A DNA stretch of 60,676 bases, taken from the IMG/VR virus record IMGVR_UViG_3300025009_000110, positions 1-60,676 of that record; one strand, 5' to 3'. Position numbers and translations under genes: made by a program. Below are positions 6,213 through 13,270 of the stretch, in pieces; within the stretch, counting starts at the first letter, position 1; each line of letters starts with the position of its first letter. The notes beneath the pieces were generated by a model. It did no database searches. It was given only the letters and a program-made list of their open reading frames with translations, and was not told the origin of the DNA. This DNA is from a virus.

Positions 6213-6476
6213 TCAAGAATAATATCTCTTCTTCTTCGACTCGCTGGTCTCGAAGGCAAGCTCAAACTGCATCACCTTGCTTTTCGGTATGATGGTTTTC
6301 GCCCCGAACTTTATAAGGCTCTCGGGGGTCGCCGGTCTGATCGATATGCCTTGCAGATTTTCAAGGCGTTTGATTTCTCCGGGAGTAGATCCTGACTCCT
6401 CCATGATCCCGATGATTTTGCCGTCAGCCTCGATCTCCCACCACGATTTTTCCTTGGTATTCTTAACGGTGCTCAT
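6213..6476 (-). CDS. Hypothetical protein, 87 aa
   Basis: Start ATG 6476 follows AGGAGG at ideal spacing. The product has an N-terminal beta-hairpin-like segment (WWEIEADGKIIGIMEES) and a middle rich in Pro and Ile, ending in a basic tail. The reading frame stays open for 44 codons beyond its TGA, which is unusual (see findings). Function unknown. Confidence 0.6.
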   Translation of the reverse strand: MSTVKNTKEKSWWEIEADGKIIGIMEESGSTPGEIKRLENLQGISIRPATPESLIKFGAKTIIPKSKVMQFELAFETSESKKKRYYS

Positions 6477-6690
6477 CTTCAACCTCCTGGCCAGGAATGA
6501 TTAAGCACCCCGATAGCACTGGCGTAAGCTTACCACTCGTATCCTGCATCTGGATCGTCAGAGTAATGTCAACCGGGGGAGCCTGCTTTGCCGACTCTCC
6601 GTCACGTTTTTGTACCGTGTCGGCGATCATCGCGCAGACGATAAGGGCGACGAAACATATCAGGGCCATGATCGACGGATGCATTTTCAC
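6463..6690 (-). CDS. Small membrane-anchored protein, 75 aa
   Basis: Residues 5-24 form one hydrophobic span (IMALICFVALIVCAMIA) followed by a polar domain with short beta-like repeats, so the product is probably anchored in the inner membrane with a 50-residue soluble part. GTG at 6690 or ATG at 6684 may start it; AGGAGG lies upstream. It overlaps both neighbours slightly. Role unknown. Confidence 0.6.
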   Translation of the reverse strand: MKMHPSIMALICFVALIVCAMIADTVQKRDGESAKQAPPVDITLTIQMQDTSGKLTPVLSGCLIIPGQEVEDEHR

Positions 6691-7001
6691 GCGTGGCCTC
6701 CTGGAATAATTATTCTTTCGTTACGGACCGGGCGCATACCGTATTTGAAGTTGAGCCAGTCCTGTATGAGACATTCGTACATGGCCTGCTTGTTACAGGT
6801 GCCGTCGTCAATTGCCGCCTTTGGGATTGCCATCCCCTGTATCTCCGCTACAGGGACAACCTCCCGCCCCCTGCTCGTCTCGACAATTTCCCCCACACAC
6901 AGGAGCACCGTCTCCACCCCCTCGACAAGGACAACCTGTTCCAGGATTGCAATGTTGTCCACCCTCTCGTTCCCCGGCTGAATTATCTGAGTCATCGGCA
7001 T
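6687..7001 (-). CDS. Hypothetical protein, 104 aa
   Basis: A beta-rich N-terminal half (IAILEQVVLVEGVETVLLCV) is followed by a short helical region with two cysteines and a C-terminal PVRNERIIIPGG strand. It overlaps the genes on both sides by a few bases. I do not recognise the family. A compact soluble protein is likely. Confidence 0.55.
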   Translation of the reverse strand: MPMTQIIQPGNERVDNIAILEQVVLVEGVETVLLCVGEIVETSRGREVVPVAEIQGMAIPKAAIDDGTCNKQAMYECLIQDWLNFKYGMRPVRNERIIIPGGHA

Positions 7002-7246
7002 CTCCTTTGCATCTGCACATTTTCCATCTCCTCGTGAATATCCAAAAGTCTTTCGTAGACCTCCTCGATAAACACGGCACCGTCCTGGATCTCGTTCAGG
7101 TAGATAACCATCCCTTGATGTTTTACGTTCCTCAGGTTGAAGGTCCAGGTGGTCCTGCCGTGTTCCGAAGCGGCGAAAACATCAATTTTTCTGATTATCC
7201 AGTGCGCACCGAATTCCTCCGTCAGTTGTTTTTTTGTAAGTTTCAT
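6992..7246 (-). CDS. Hypothetical protein, 84 aa
   Basis: ATG 7246 (MKLTKKQLTEEFG) is preferred over the longer frame from 7330 because the extension overlaps the upstream gene and is low in structure. The product has a helix, a beta segment (TTWTFNLRNVKHQGMVIYL) and a C-terminal acidic helix. The ribosome binding site is weak (AAAGG). Function unknown. Confidence 0.5.
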   Translation of the reverse strand: MKLTKKQLTEEFGAHWIIRKIDVFAASEHGRTTWTFNLRNVKHQGMVIYLNEIQDGAVFIEEVYERLLDIHEEMENVQMQRRCR

Positions 7247-7262
7247 GGCACAGCCTTTGCCT

Positions 7263-7667
7263 TTAATAGGTTCCCTCGTCAGGGTGGTGATTCCTTTCTG
7301 CACAGATCCGTCTTGCCCGCTCGAATACATCCTCCTCGGTCACTGGCATCCGTTCCTTAATTACCTCGTGGAGGTATCCCATAGCGTTAAACATTACACC
7401 GCACAGCTCGTCAACGATGTTACCCTTGCGCCACCCCCGGCTTATCGCCCAGAATTCAACGAAATGACGCCACATCGATTTACGGTATTCCTCCTTGGGT
7501 ATACCCTTCTGCCAGTTGTCGGAAGCGCGAAGCTTTCCGTCTGCCTGCTTCCTGTGGCCATGCATGTACTCGCCAAAGGCCTCGAAAACCAGTGGGGAAA
7601 AGAAGCCGTCGTAATCGATCTTGCTGTCAGAACTGTCCCTGATAGCGCCAGTCTCGAACTCCCGCAT
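7263..7667 (-). CDS. dATP/dGTP diphosphohydrolase-like protein (DUF5664 family)
   Basis: The 134-residue product opens with the family signature MREFETGAIRDS and continues with KIDYDGFFSPLV, a GEYMHGHR segment, SDNWQKGIPKEEY, the MWRHFVEFW helix and GYLHEVIKE. I recall this pattern as the N-terminal domain named dATP/dGTP diphosphohydrolase, whose members include MazZ of phages that use 2-aminoadenine. The likely role is trimming of dATP/dGTP pools. No PurZ or DatZ is visible here, so a modified-base genome is not supported. ATGGAGGTCAC precedes the start. It is the first gene of a minus-strand operon that runs to 5045, opposite the solitary gene at 7840. Confidence 0.75.
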   Translation of the reverse strand: MREFETGAIRDSSDSKIDYDGFFSPLVFEAFGEYMHGHRKQADGKLRASDNWQKGIPKEEYRKSMWRHFVEFWAISRGWRKGNIVDELCGVMFNAMGYLHEVIKERMPVTEEDVFERARRICAERNHHPDEGTY

Positions 7668-7754
7668 GTGACCTCCATTGTTGTGGTTGAAAACCTATGT
7701 CCTATGTATTTATATAACATGACAACGAGGAAAACACAACATTTATTTTTTATG

Positions 7755-7783
7755 TTGACATCAAAAGGCTATCGGTATATAAT
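7755..7783 (+). promoter_or_regulatory. Perfect consensus sigma-70 promoter
   Basis: TTGACA at 7755-7760, a 17-base spacer and TATAAT at 7778-7783 match the consensus at all 12 positions. It points at a single gene, 7840-8184. Such a promoter should be strong and active as soon as the DNA enters the cell. Confidence 0.93.
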
Positions 7784-7839
7784 GGTGGCATAGGCGGGAA
7801 ATTGTCCCGAAAACAAACAACATTTTACTGGAGGTTTCA

Positions 7840-8184
7840 ATGGGCGACATCATTCTTTTACCGGCACCTGCCAAAAAGATCAAAGGCGAGCACATCGTCG
7901 GAACGGCAATGGCCAATATGACCCTCTGCTGCAGGCGTCTCGACCAGTGGTTGTGGGTGCATGGCGTAATGGGGATAAGACCACCGGCCTGGATCGACAA
8001 CGACAGACGCGAGCGTGATGTCCAATTCCGGCAAACCATCCGGCACGAAAATCTCGACAAGTTTTTCCTGGTTCCGGTTGACTCGATGCCGTGGTGGATT
8101 ACCGATGGCGGATTCGGTGTTTCTCCGCAAGAAATTAAGATCGATCAATCCTGGGAGAACTGGGGAAACGAGATAATTCAGTAG
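7840..8184 (+). CDS. Solitary, strongly promoted protein of unknown function, 114 aa
   Basis: This gene lies alone on the plus strand between two minus-strand operons. It has its own perfect promoter, a TGGAGG site before the ATG and a terminator after the stop, an organisation typical of morons or immediate-early host-takeover genes. The product (MGDIILLPAPAKKIKGEH...) is rich in Trp (WLWVHGVMG, PWWITDG) and Asp/Glu, has two adjacent cysteines and no membrane span. I recognise no family. An anti-host or anti-defence role is inferred only from the architecture. Confidence 0.75.
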   Translation: MGDIILLPAPAKKIKGEHIVGTAMANMTLCCRRLDQWLWVHGVMGIRPPAWIDNDRRERDVQFRQTIRHENLDKFFLVPVDSMPWWITDGGFGVSPQEIKIDQSWENWGNEIIQ

Positions 8185-8205
8185 GCGCTGCAGGTTTCAG
8201 ATTTT

Positions 8206-8237
8206 AAAGGCCGTCAGGTTCAATCTTGACGGCCTTT
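8206..8237. terminator. Rho-independent terminator, probably two-way
   Basis: AAAGGCCGTCA pairs with TGACGGCCTTT around a loop of about 10 bases and is followed by TTTTCC on the plus strand. Read on the minus strand it ends in TTTAAAAT. It separates the convergent ends of the solitary gene (8184) and the primase (8243). Confidence 0.85.
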
Positions 8238-8242
8238 TCCTT

Positions 8243-9184
8243 TCACCCCTCGTACCCGTTTTCAGAATTAAGAACGTCAAGCCAGTCAGTGTCGATAGCT
8301 GGCGGGACTTTGACAACCACCTCGATCTCCCTCTTTGCGCGGGCGGCTTCGATGATAAGCCTGTGAGCCAGGGCGTATGCCGCCTTCTGCCCGTGGTAGT
8401 TCTTGTCGTTGTCGGCAAATATATGCATGACCTTCACGGCCTCTGGAGGCTCGAACGATTCTAAGAGCTGCGCTGTAAGAGCTGCCCATACTGGCACATT
8501 AAAGAGCTGGTGGGCCGCTATCGACGTTTCTACCCCCTCGGCTATACCAAGGACGTCTGTTGCCTCGAAGATCCGCACAGCGCCACCAGCGAGTTTTCCT
8601 AGCGATGGCATGATCCTCTTGGGGTCCGGGATATCACCAAGCTTCTCGCCGTCACTGTTGAGGTAGGTCCGGTGGATGGTGAGCGCCTGGCCCTGGTGGG
8701 AATGGAATACCGCCAGCATTGCGTTACGGAAAGCCCTTTTCTCGGCCTCCCAGCACCGCTTGGTAGATCGCAGGGTCGGAGGGAACACACTGAGGCCCCT
8801 GTTCTGCAAGTACCATGAGGCGATGTCACCGTGACGCAGCGGGGTTGAATTCTTAAACAGGTTCCTGAGCGCTTCCGGAGAGGCTTTGCTCTCGCTGCCG
8901 CCCTTCTTCACCTCGCACACCCCTATGACGTTCGACACCTCCTTGACCGCACCGGCAAAGTCCAGGTTCAGTTTCTGCATGAGCAGCCGCCAGCCATCGC
9001 CAGCTCCGCAATAGTTACAGATCCACGACCCGGTGCCGTCGATATTGTCGTACCTGAAGGGCTTTTTGTGGCCCGGTGATCCACATAAAGGGCATTCGGT
9101 GTGCCTGCCGTCGCCAACATTGATGCCGAACTTCTCGAATATCGACGTCCATCGGCCAATCACTTCTTCTTTAATATCACGCAT
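8243..9184 (-). CDS. DNA primase, zinc-finger plus Toprim type
   Basis: The protein should make RNA primers at the phage fork. An N-terminal C4 zinc ribbon (CPLCG ... WICNYCGAGD, about residues 30-65) is followed by a linker helix region and a C-terminal Toprim domain, with the acidic residue in LGIAEGVETS and the DxD-type motif in IFADNDKNYHG. The architecture resembles the primase half of P4-alpha or gp4-like proteins without a fused helicase. The helicase is the separate upstream gene, which it overlaps by 8 bases. ATG 9184 is preferred because AAGGGA precedes it. Confidence 0.85.
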   Translation of the reverse strand: MRDIKEEVIGRWTSIFEKFGINVGDGRHTECPLCGSPGHKKPFRYDNIDGTGSWICNYCGAGDGWRLLMQKLNLDFAGAVKEVSNVIGVCEVKKGGSESKASPEALRNLFKNSTPLRHGDIASWYLQNRGLSVFPPTLRSTKRCWEAEKRAFRNAMLAVFHSHQGQALTIHRTYLNSDGEKLGDIPDPKRIMPSLGKLAGGAVRIFEATDVLGIAEGVETSIAAHQLFNVPVWAALTAQLLESFEPPEAVKVMHIFADNDKNYHGQKAAYALAHRLIIEAARAKREIEVVVKVPPAIDTDWLDVLNSENGYEG

Positions 9185-10703
9185 GTTTTCCCTTAGACTT
9201 CGCATGTTTAATGTTACAGTATGTAATCCAGTTCAGAAACTTCTGATCTGGCTGTATGGGTATGGTATCTTGCACCTGATGTGGCCATACCCCGAACTTA
9301 TCGCGATACTTATGAGACGCCCATCCTGCACTATATCCTTTCTCTATCCGATAGAATTCGCACATGCCGTAGAATTGTCTCTTGTCGGCCATAGTGAATT
9401 CTTTTTTTCCAACTTCTTTCAGCTCGCCGTCCTCTACCTCGCGCATCTTACCGTACTTCTTCATGGGAGATCCGCAGTCAGGGCATATGGTCAAGCCATC
9501 CATCACAGCGCCACAGGCTGAACAGATCATCGGCTTGTGTTCTTCCGCCTCGACGGCCTGTTTCTGCCATGCCTTCTTCTTCCCGTCAAGGGTCCACTCG
9601 TAGTCAGTCTCCAGAAAGCCATGCTCATTGATACATCCGCCGTGGTCGAGGATGATACAGTCGATCTTGCCGGTTTCCTCGCTGGTCCTGGAGCCACGAC
9701 CACCCATCTGGATATACCTACCTAACGACTTCGTGCCCCTTGCAAGGATGATACAAGCAGCCGGTGGAAGGTCCGTTCCCTCACAGAGTATCCCGTGGTT
9801 CACGAGCACCTGCAGCCGCCCATTATTAAACCTGTCGAGTGAGTCTGCCCGATAATCCTTTGGGGTCTTGTGATCCAGGTGCCTGGCCTCAATACCACGG
9901 GAGAGGAACTGCTGCTGCAGGGCGATGGAGTGGGCGATGGTCGTTGCGAAGATGATTGTAGGGCGGTCTGGGCAGATCTGCGACCAGTTGTCGTAGATGT
10001 CGCCGATCAACTTTTTCTGATTGAGCTTCTGGCCAAGGTAGCCGATAGCGTAGTCGCCGTTGACCAGCGGCGGCGCGTCGGAATAATCCGGAAGCGTTGG
10101 GGCGAAGTACCGGAATGGTACTAAGTACCCGAGCTTTATCAATTCACCTATACCGACTGTCTTGACGATCTTGGAGTAGTACTCCCCCAGTCCTCTGCCG
10201 TCAGATCTACACGGGGTAGCCGTGAGGCCGATGACCACAGCTCTGTCTCCGTAGGCCTGGAGGATCTTCATGTAGGATGGACTGATCGAGGTGTGGCATT
10301 CGTCAACGAAGATGATATCTGCGTCGTGCCACCATCTATTGAACTTGAGTTCGTCAAGGTCCATTCGCCTGATATAGGTCTGCATGCTGGCGACCTGAAT
10401 ATCGGCGTCGTGGTTATGCGGCTCTCCTGCCATGATGAGGCCACAGGTAAGCCCGGTTTCTTCGAGGGTGCCCTTGGCCTGGAATATCAGCTCTCGCCGG
10501 TTGGCCAGAAAAAGGATCTTCTTCTTCTTCGCCCTGCCTAGCATGGTGATATCGCTTGCGATCTTTGTCTTGCCGGAACCTGTCGGTGCGTGAATTATGA
10601 TATGCTTATGGCCAAGCCCAACATTATACCTTGCTTTCTCGACGGCGTCAAGCTGATACTGTCTTTTCTCAAATATTTTTTCAGTTGAGTAAGATTTTAT
10701 CAT
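9177..10703 (-). CDS. SF2 DEAD/DEAH-type helicase
   Basis: All core SF2 motifs are visible: Q-like RQYQLDAVEKA, Walker A HAPTGSGKTK, the Walker B/DECH box FVDECHTS, motif III GLTATPCR and motif VI QMGGRGSR. After residue about 390 there is a zinc ribbon (CSACGAVMDGLTICPDCG). Such enzymes unwind DNA with ATP. With the primase it overlaps it would form the phage's replication start machinery. No DnaB-type helicase or polymerase accompanies it, so cooperation with the host replisome is likely. The start has AGGAACACAAG upstream. Confidence 0.9.
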   Translation of the reverse strand: MIKSYSTEKIFEKRQYQLDAVEKARYNVGLGHKHIIIHAPTGSGKTKIASDITMLGRAKKKKILFLANRRELIFQAKGTLEETGLTCGLIMAGEPHNHDADIQVASMQTYIRRMDLDELKFNRWWHDADIIFVDECHTSISPSYMKILQAYGDRAVVIGLTATPCRSDGRGLGEYYSKIVKTVGIGELIKLGYLVPFRYFAPTLPDYSDAPPLVNGDYAIGYLGQKLNQKKLIGDIYDNWSQICPDRPTIIFATTIAHSIALQQQFLSRGIEARHLDHKTPKDYRADSLDRFNNGRLQVLVNHGILCEGTDLPPAACIILARGTKSLGRYIQMGGRGSRTSEETGKIDCIILDHGGCINEHGFLETDYEWTLDGKKKAWQKQAVEAEEHKPMICSACGAVMDGLTICPDCGSPMKKYGKMREVEDGELKEVGKKEFTMADKRQFYGMCEFYRIEKGYSAGWASHKYRDKFGVWPHQVQDTIPIQPDQKFLNWITYCNIKHAKSKGKHA

Positions 10704-10899
10704 TTTTCTTGTGTTCCTATAAGATTACAATAACTTACGATACATTTTGCCTTGTATCTTACTGAAATTGCTATCTTTCAAACAGTTGTTTGAAGTTGCT
10801 TTTTTTAAACCGATAGTTTTGTATAGTGCCGTAGGGAGTGCTTGAGCGGTCTTAGGATTCTCCAGCCAGGAAAGAACTGTATGAGGGCACAAGGTGGAA
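10704..10899. other. Non-coding gap below the HNH gene
   Basis: About 200 bases separate the helicase start from the HNH stop. An overlapping minus-strand frame exists (down to 10725) but matches nothing I know. Possible leader sequence for the helicase transcript; no clear promoter seen. Confidence 0.4.
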
Positions 10900-11442
10900 T
10901 CAAACATCTGAGCCTTCAGAAACCTCATTCCTGGCCGAAAGAGAAAAAGACTGAACTGAGGGACGGCAGAAAGATTGACCAGCCGACACCGACAATAAGG
11001 CTTCCCGTCGAGCAGATCGAGCTGCAGCGAACCTACTGAATAATCCAACCTGAACCCGCTTGCCCTCGACAGTGATACGAACCCTCCACCTGCCCCTAGA
11101 ACGATCAATGCCGGAAACTCCAGATGTGTTGGTGGAAAATTTACCCCGATTGTTCGCGTTGACGACTGGCTCCACATCCCTCAGGTTCCTCCACTTGTTA
11201 TTGGTCCGCACCCGGTCGCGATGATCGACTTGTCCGCTCGGCCACTCGCCGGTTACATAGAACCACGCCAGTACTTGGGCATAGTATTTTCGCCCAGCCA
11301 GCCGTATGCGGACATAGCCATCCTTATCTACGTGGCCACACTGCTCGCCAACAGAGACGCCAGGACGGGCTTTCTTCCACGTGAATAATCCAGTGATCTT
11401 ACTGTACTTTACAAGCTTGCGTAGTTCATAGTGGTCTATCAT
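10900..11442 (-). CDS. HNH homing endonuclease (NUMOD/HNH type), diverged C-terminus
   Basis: The order of motifs is that of free-standing phage HNH enzymes: an N-terminal YDPxTGxFTWK-like segment (YSKITGLFTWKKARPG), GYVRIRLAGRKYYAQVLAWFY, the HNH core QVDHRDRVRTNNKWRNLR, and the DNA-contact segment NTSGVSGIDRSRGRWRVRITV. The other two HNH genes here end in RYAAEQCLGF-x-DCDT, whereas this one becomes Ser/Arg-rich after AARSARREAL, so its C-terminus has drifted or been replaced. It sits between the early promoter at 11475-11502 and the helicase, a favoured spot for homing genes. Confidence 0.85.
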   Translation of the reverse strand: MIDHYELRKLVKYSKITGLFTWKKARPGVSVGEQCGHVDKDGYVRIRLAGRKYYAQVLAWFYVTGEWPSGQVDHRDRVRTNNKWRNLRDVEPVVNANNRGKFSTNTSGVSGIDRSRGRWRVRITVEGKRVQVGLFSRFAAARSARREALLSVSAGQSFCRPSVQSFSLSARNEVSEGSDV

Positions 11443-11474
11443 ATATTTTTTCCTCAGGCTTAAGTATTTGATTC

Positions 11475-11502
11475 ATTTTACCACCCATGAAAATAATGTC
11501 AA
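11475..11502 (-). promoter_or_regulatory. Minus-strand sigma-70 promoter for the replication operon
   Basis: Reading the minus strand, TTGACA (11502-11497) is followed after 16 bases by TAAAAT (11480-11475), matching 6/6 and 5/6 of the consensus. It drives the HNH, helicase and primase genes, back to back with the plus-strand promoter at 11517. Confidence 0.75.
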
Positions 11503-11516
11503 TAGTTATTTTTTTC

Positions 11517-11545
11517 TTGACACAATCTTTCTTGCCCGGTATATT
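11517..11545 (+). promoter_or_regulatory. Plus-strand sigma-70 promoter for the recombination operon
   Basis: TTGACA (11517-11522), a 17-base spacer and TATATT (11540-11545) match 6/6 and 5/6 of the consensus. The -35 boxes of this and the minus-strand promoter are only 14 bases apart, so a single regulator bound here could control both early operons. Confidence 0.85.
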
Positions 11546-11567
11546 GTAGGAAAAGTGAGGTGACCCT

Positions 11568-12008
11568 ATGGGAAAACGTGACGTACAAGTTGATGGTGGT
11601 ATACAGGATGGCGCTTTCGTCCCGAGTAATCGATATAATTGGACCACGGCGCTGAAAATTTTCGAGGGATCTGAGGTAACCATGACTGTTGGGCCGAAGA
11701 AGAAGAAGAGATCGATCCAGCAGAACAGCTACCTGTTTGGTGGGCCGTATAAAATGATCTCGGAATTCACCGGGCAGGAAAAGGAATCGATCCACGCTTT
11801 CTTTAAAGATAAGTTCTTGAAGTCGTATGACAAGGGGCCGATCCCGACCGTGAAATCAACGACGTCCTTATCAACCAAGGAATTCATAACTTATTACAGA
11901 CAGATCATACAGTTTGCTGCAGAGTTTCTGAGCCTCTACATCCCAGAGCCTAATGAGGACGAGATGTGGAACGCAATGCTGGAGCAGGCAGAGAAGGAGG
12001 GGAGATGA
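11568..12008 (+). CDS. NinB (Orf)-like recombination mediator
   Basis: The 146-residue product has the NinB hallmark RSIQQN (compare R-S-L-x-Q-N in lambda Orf), followed by a helical core and a STTSLSTKEFITYYRQII segment equivalent to the NinB STxxLxxxEFxxxxxxI motif. Lambda NinB helps load the annealing protein on SSB-coated DNA. It opens a plus-strand operon that also contains the annealing protein and SSB. The ATG follows GTGAGGTGACCCT. The N-terminal 50 residues are less familiar. Confidence 0.75.
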   Translation: MGKRDVQVDGGIQDGAFVPSNRYNWTTALKIFEGSEVTMTVGPKKKKRSIQQNSYLFGGPYKMISEFTGQEKESIHAFFKDKFLKSYDKGPIPTVKSTTSLSTKEFITYYRQIIQFAAEFLSLYIPEPNEDEMWNAMLEQAEKEGR

Positions 12009-12112
12009 GAAAGCTTGCTGAGTTTGGAATTTACGGATGGGCCGATATCGGCTGGACCATCCTGGTAGTTGTCTCCTGCATTATCACTGGTTTGGTGTCA
12101 TTCGTGTTCTGA
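12005..12112 (+). CDS. 35-aa single-span membrane microprotein
   Basis: This short frame has an excellent GAAGGAGGGG site, overlaps the upstream stop (ATGA) and shares one base with the following ATG (TGATG). Residues 13-35 are one continuous hydrophobic span (GWTILVVVSCIITGLVSFVF). A membrane peptide inside a recombination operon is unexpected. Tight coupling on both sides argues that it is translated. Function unknown. Confidence 0.65.
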   Translation: MRKLAEFGIYGWADIGWTILVVVSCIITGLVSFVF

Positions 12113-12429
12113 TGAGCAAACTAACCGACAGCGCCAATGGACAGATGTGCCAGGTCAGGATTCCGGGTGTGTGTAATTTTAATCCAGAGACTACCGTGCC
12201 TGCACATCTTGACGGCGGCGGTGTCGGGACAAAAAGACTTGATTTTTTTATTGCATATTGTTGCTCGGCGTGTCATTATGTCCTACATCATGGTCATCCG
12301 AGCTTCACCCGTGGTGAGCTGCTGACCATGCATTACGAAGGCGTGTTTCGTACCCAGGAAATAATGTATGAGAAGGGACTCATACCAATCAAAGGAGACA
12401 TCCATGGCGGAAAAAGAAGAAAGTGGTAA
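12112..12429 (+). CDS. DUF1364-family nuclease-like protein
   Basis: The product begins MSKLTDSANGQMCQVRIPGVCN, the signature of DUF1364 phage proteins, followed by NPETTVPAHLDGGGVG and a Cys/His core (CCSACHYVLH) like an HNH-type metal centre. These proteins occur in lambdoid recombination (nin-type) regions, and a nuclease role is proposed from the fold. The 105-residue length fits the family. ATG 12112 was chosen since it overlaps the stop of the microprotein gene and starts the conserved motif. Confidence 0.85.
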   Translation: MSKLTDSANGQMCQVRIPGVCNFNPETTVPAHLDGGGVGTKRLDFFIAYCCSACHYVLHHGHPSFTRGELLTMHYEGVFRTQEIMYEKGLIPIKGDIHGGKRRKW

Positions 12430-13270
12430 CAACAACATGAGGGTATGGAATAGCGTTGATCACCCCCCCGGACAATTCCTTCGCCCAATCCAGGCAGGTA
12501 GATTGAAGGGTAAGACTGACATCAATCCACAGTGGCGCTATATGGCAATGACCCAAGCCTTTGGCCCGTGCGGTTTCGGCTGGAAATACAGGGTTACCGA
12601 GAAGTGGCTGGAGCAGGCAGTAGATGGTCAGGTGTGTGCCTTCGCTACTATTGAGTTGATGTATAAGTTGGACGGCGAGTGGTCTGACCCCATCCCCGGA
12701 CTTGGCGGCTCCATGTTTACTGTGAAGGAAACCAACGGTCTTTACTCTTCCGACGAGGCATACAAAATGGCCATTACCGACGCCCTGTCCGTGGCTATGA
12801 AGGTTCTCGGTGTCGCGGCTGACGTGTACGCTGGATTGTGGGATGGCTCCAAGTATCGAGAAGCAGAGGTCGGCGGCGACAAGAAGCCACCCAAGAAGAC
12901 TGATGAGAAGAAGGTGTTTATCAGCGCTGGCCATCTCGAAACCATGAAGAAGGAGCTGAAGGACCGTGGCGCAGATGTGGCCAAATTCAAGGAACATGTT
13001 GCCGGTGTCAAGGAGCTTGAGGAAATAGAGGAAAAGAATTACGACGGCCTCATGAAACAGATCCTCAAGAAGAAAAAGAAGGCTGAAGCCGAAAAAAAAC
13101 CGGAAAATAAACCGGAAGATAAGGTTCCGGAAAAAGTTCCCGAGACTGTAGCCACCTTCGAATGTCCGCAGGTTCCCGGCCTTATGCTCTCTGGCACCAT
13201 GTGTTCAGCGGCTACCTGTTCAGGCGAATGCAAAGCATACAAGGAGTTCACTGAGGGGCAGAAGAAATGA
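12404..13270 (+). CDS. Single-strand annealing protein, Rad52/Sak3-like
   Basis: The first 160 residues form the probable annealing core: INPQWRYMAMTQAFGPCGFGWKY, then beta strands, ELMYKLDGEW, and the conserved SSDEAYKMAITDALSVAMK helix followed by LGVAADVY. This layout is that of Rad52-superfamily phage recombinases such as Sak3. The C-terminal third is a Lys/Glu-rich linker and a Cys-rich end (MCSAATCSGECKAY) that may bind zinc or SSB. ATG 12404 is preceded by AAAGGAG. It is followed directly by the YqaJ exonuclease, the usual exonuclease/annealing pair. Confidence 0.75.
   Translation: MAEKEESGNNNMRVWNSVDHPPGQFLRPIQAGRLKGKTDINPQWRYMAMTQAFGPCGFGWKYRVTEKWLEQAVDGQVCAFATIELMYKLDGEWSDPIPGLGGSMFTVKETNGLYSSDEAYKMAITDALSVAMKVLGVAADVYAGLWDGSKYREAEVGGDKKPPKKTDEKKVFISAGHLETMKKELKDRGADVAKFKEHVAGVKELEEIEEKNYDGLMKQILKKKKKAEAEKKPENKPEDKVPEKVPETVATFECPQVPGLMLSGTMCSAATCSGECKAYKEFTEGQKK

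Noticed and set aside
10725-11177. Possible frameshifted continuation of the HNH gene at 10900-11442
   Set aside because: The alternative frame does not restore the RYAAEQCLGF-type tail of the sister enzymes, so I see no evidence for a simple frameshift.
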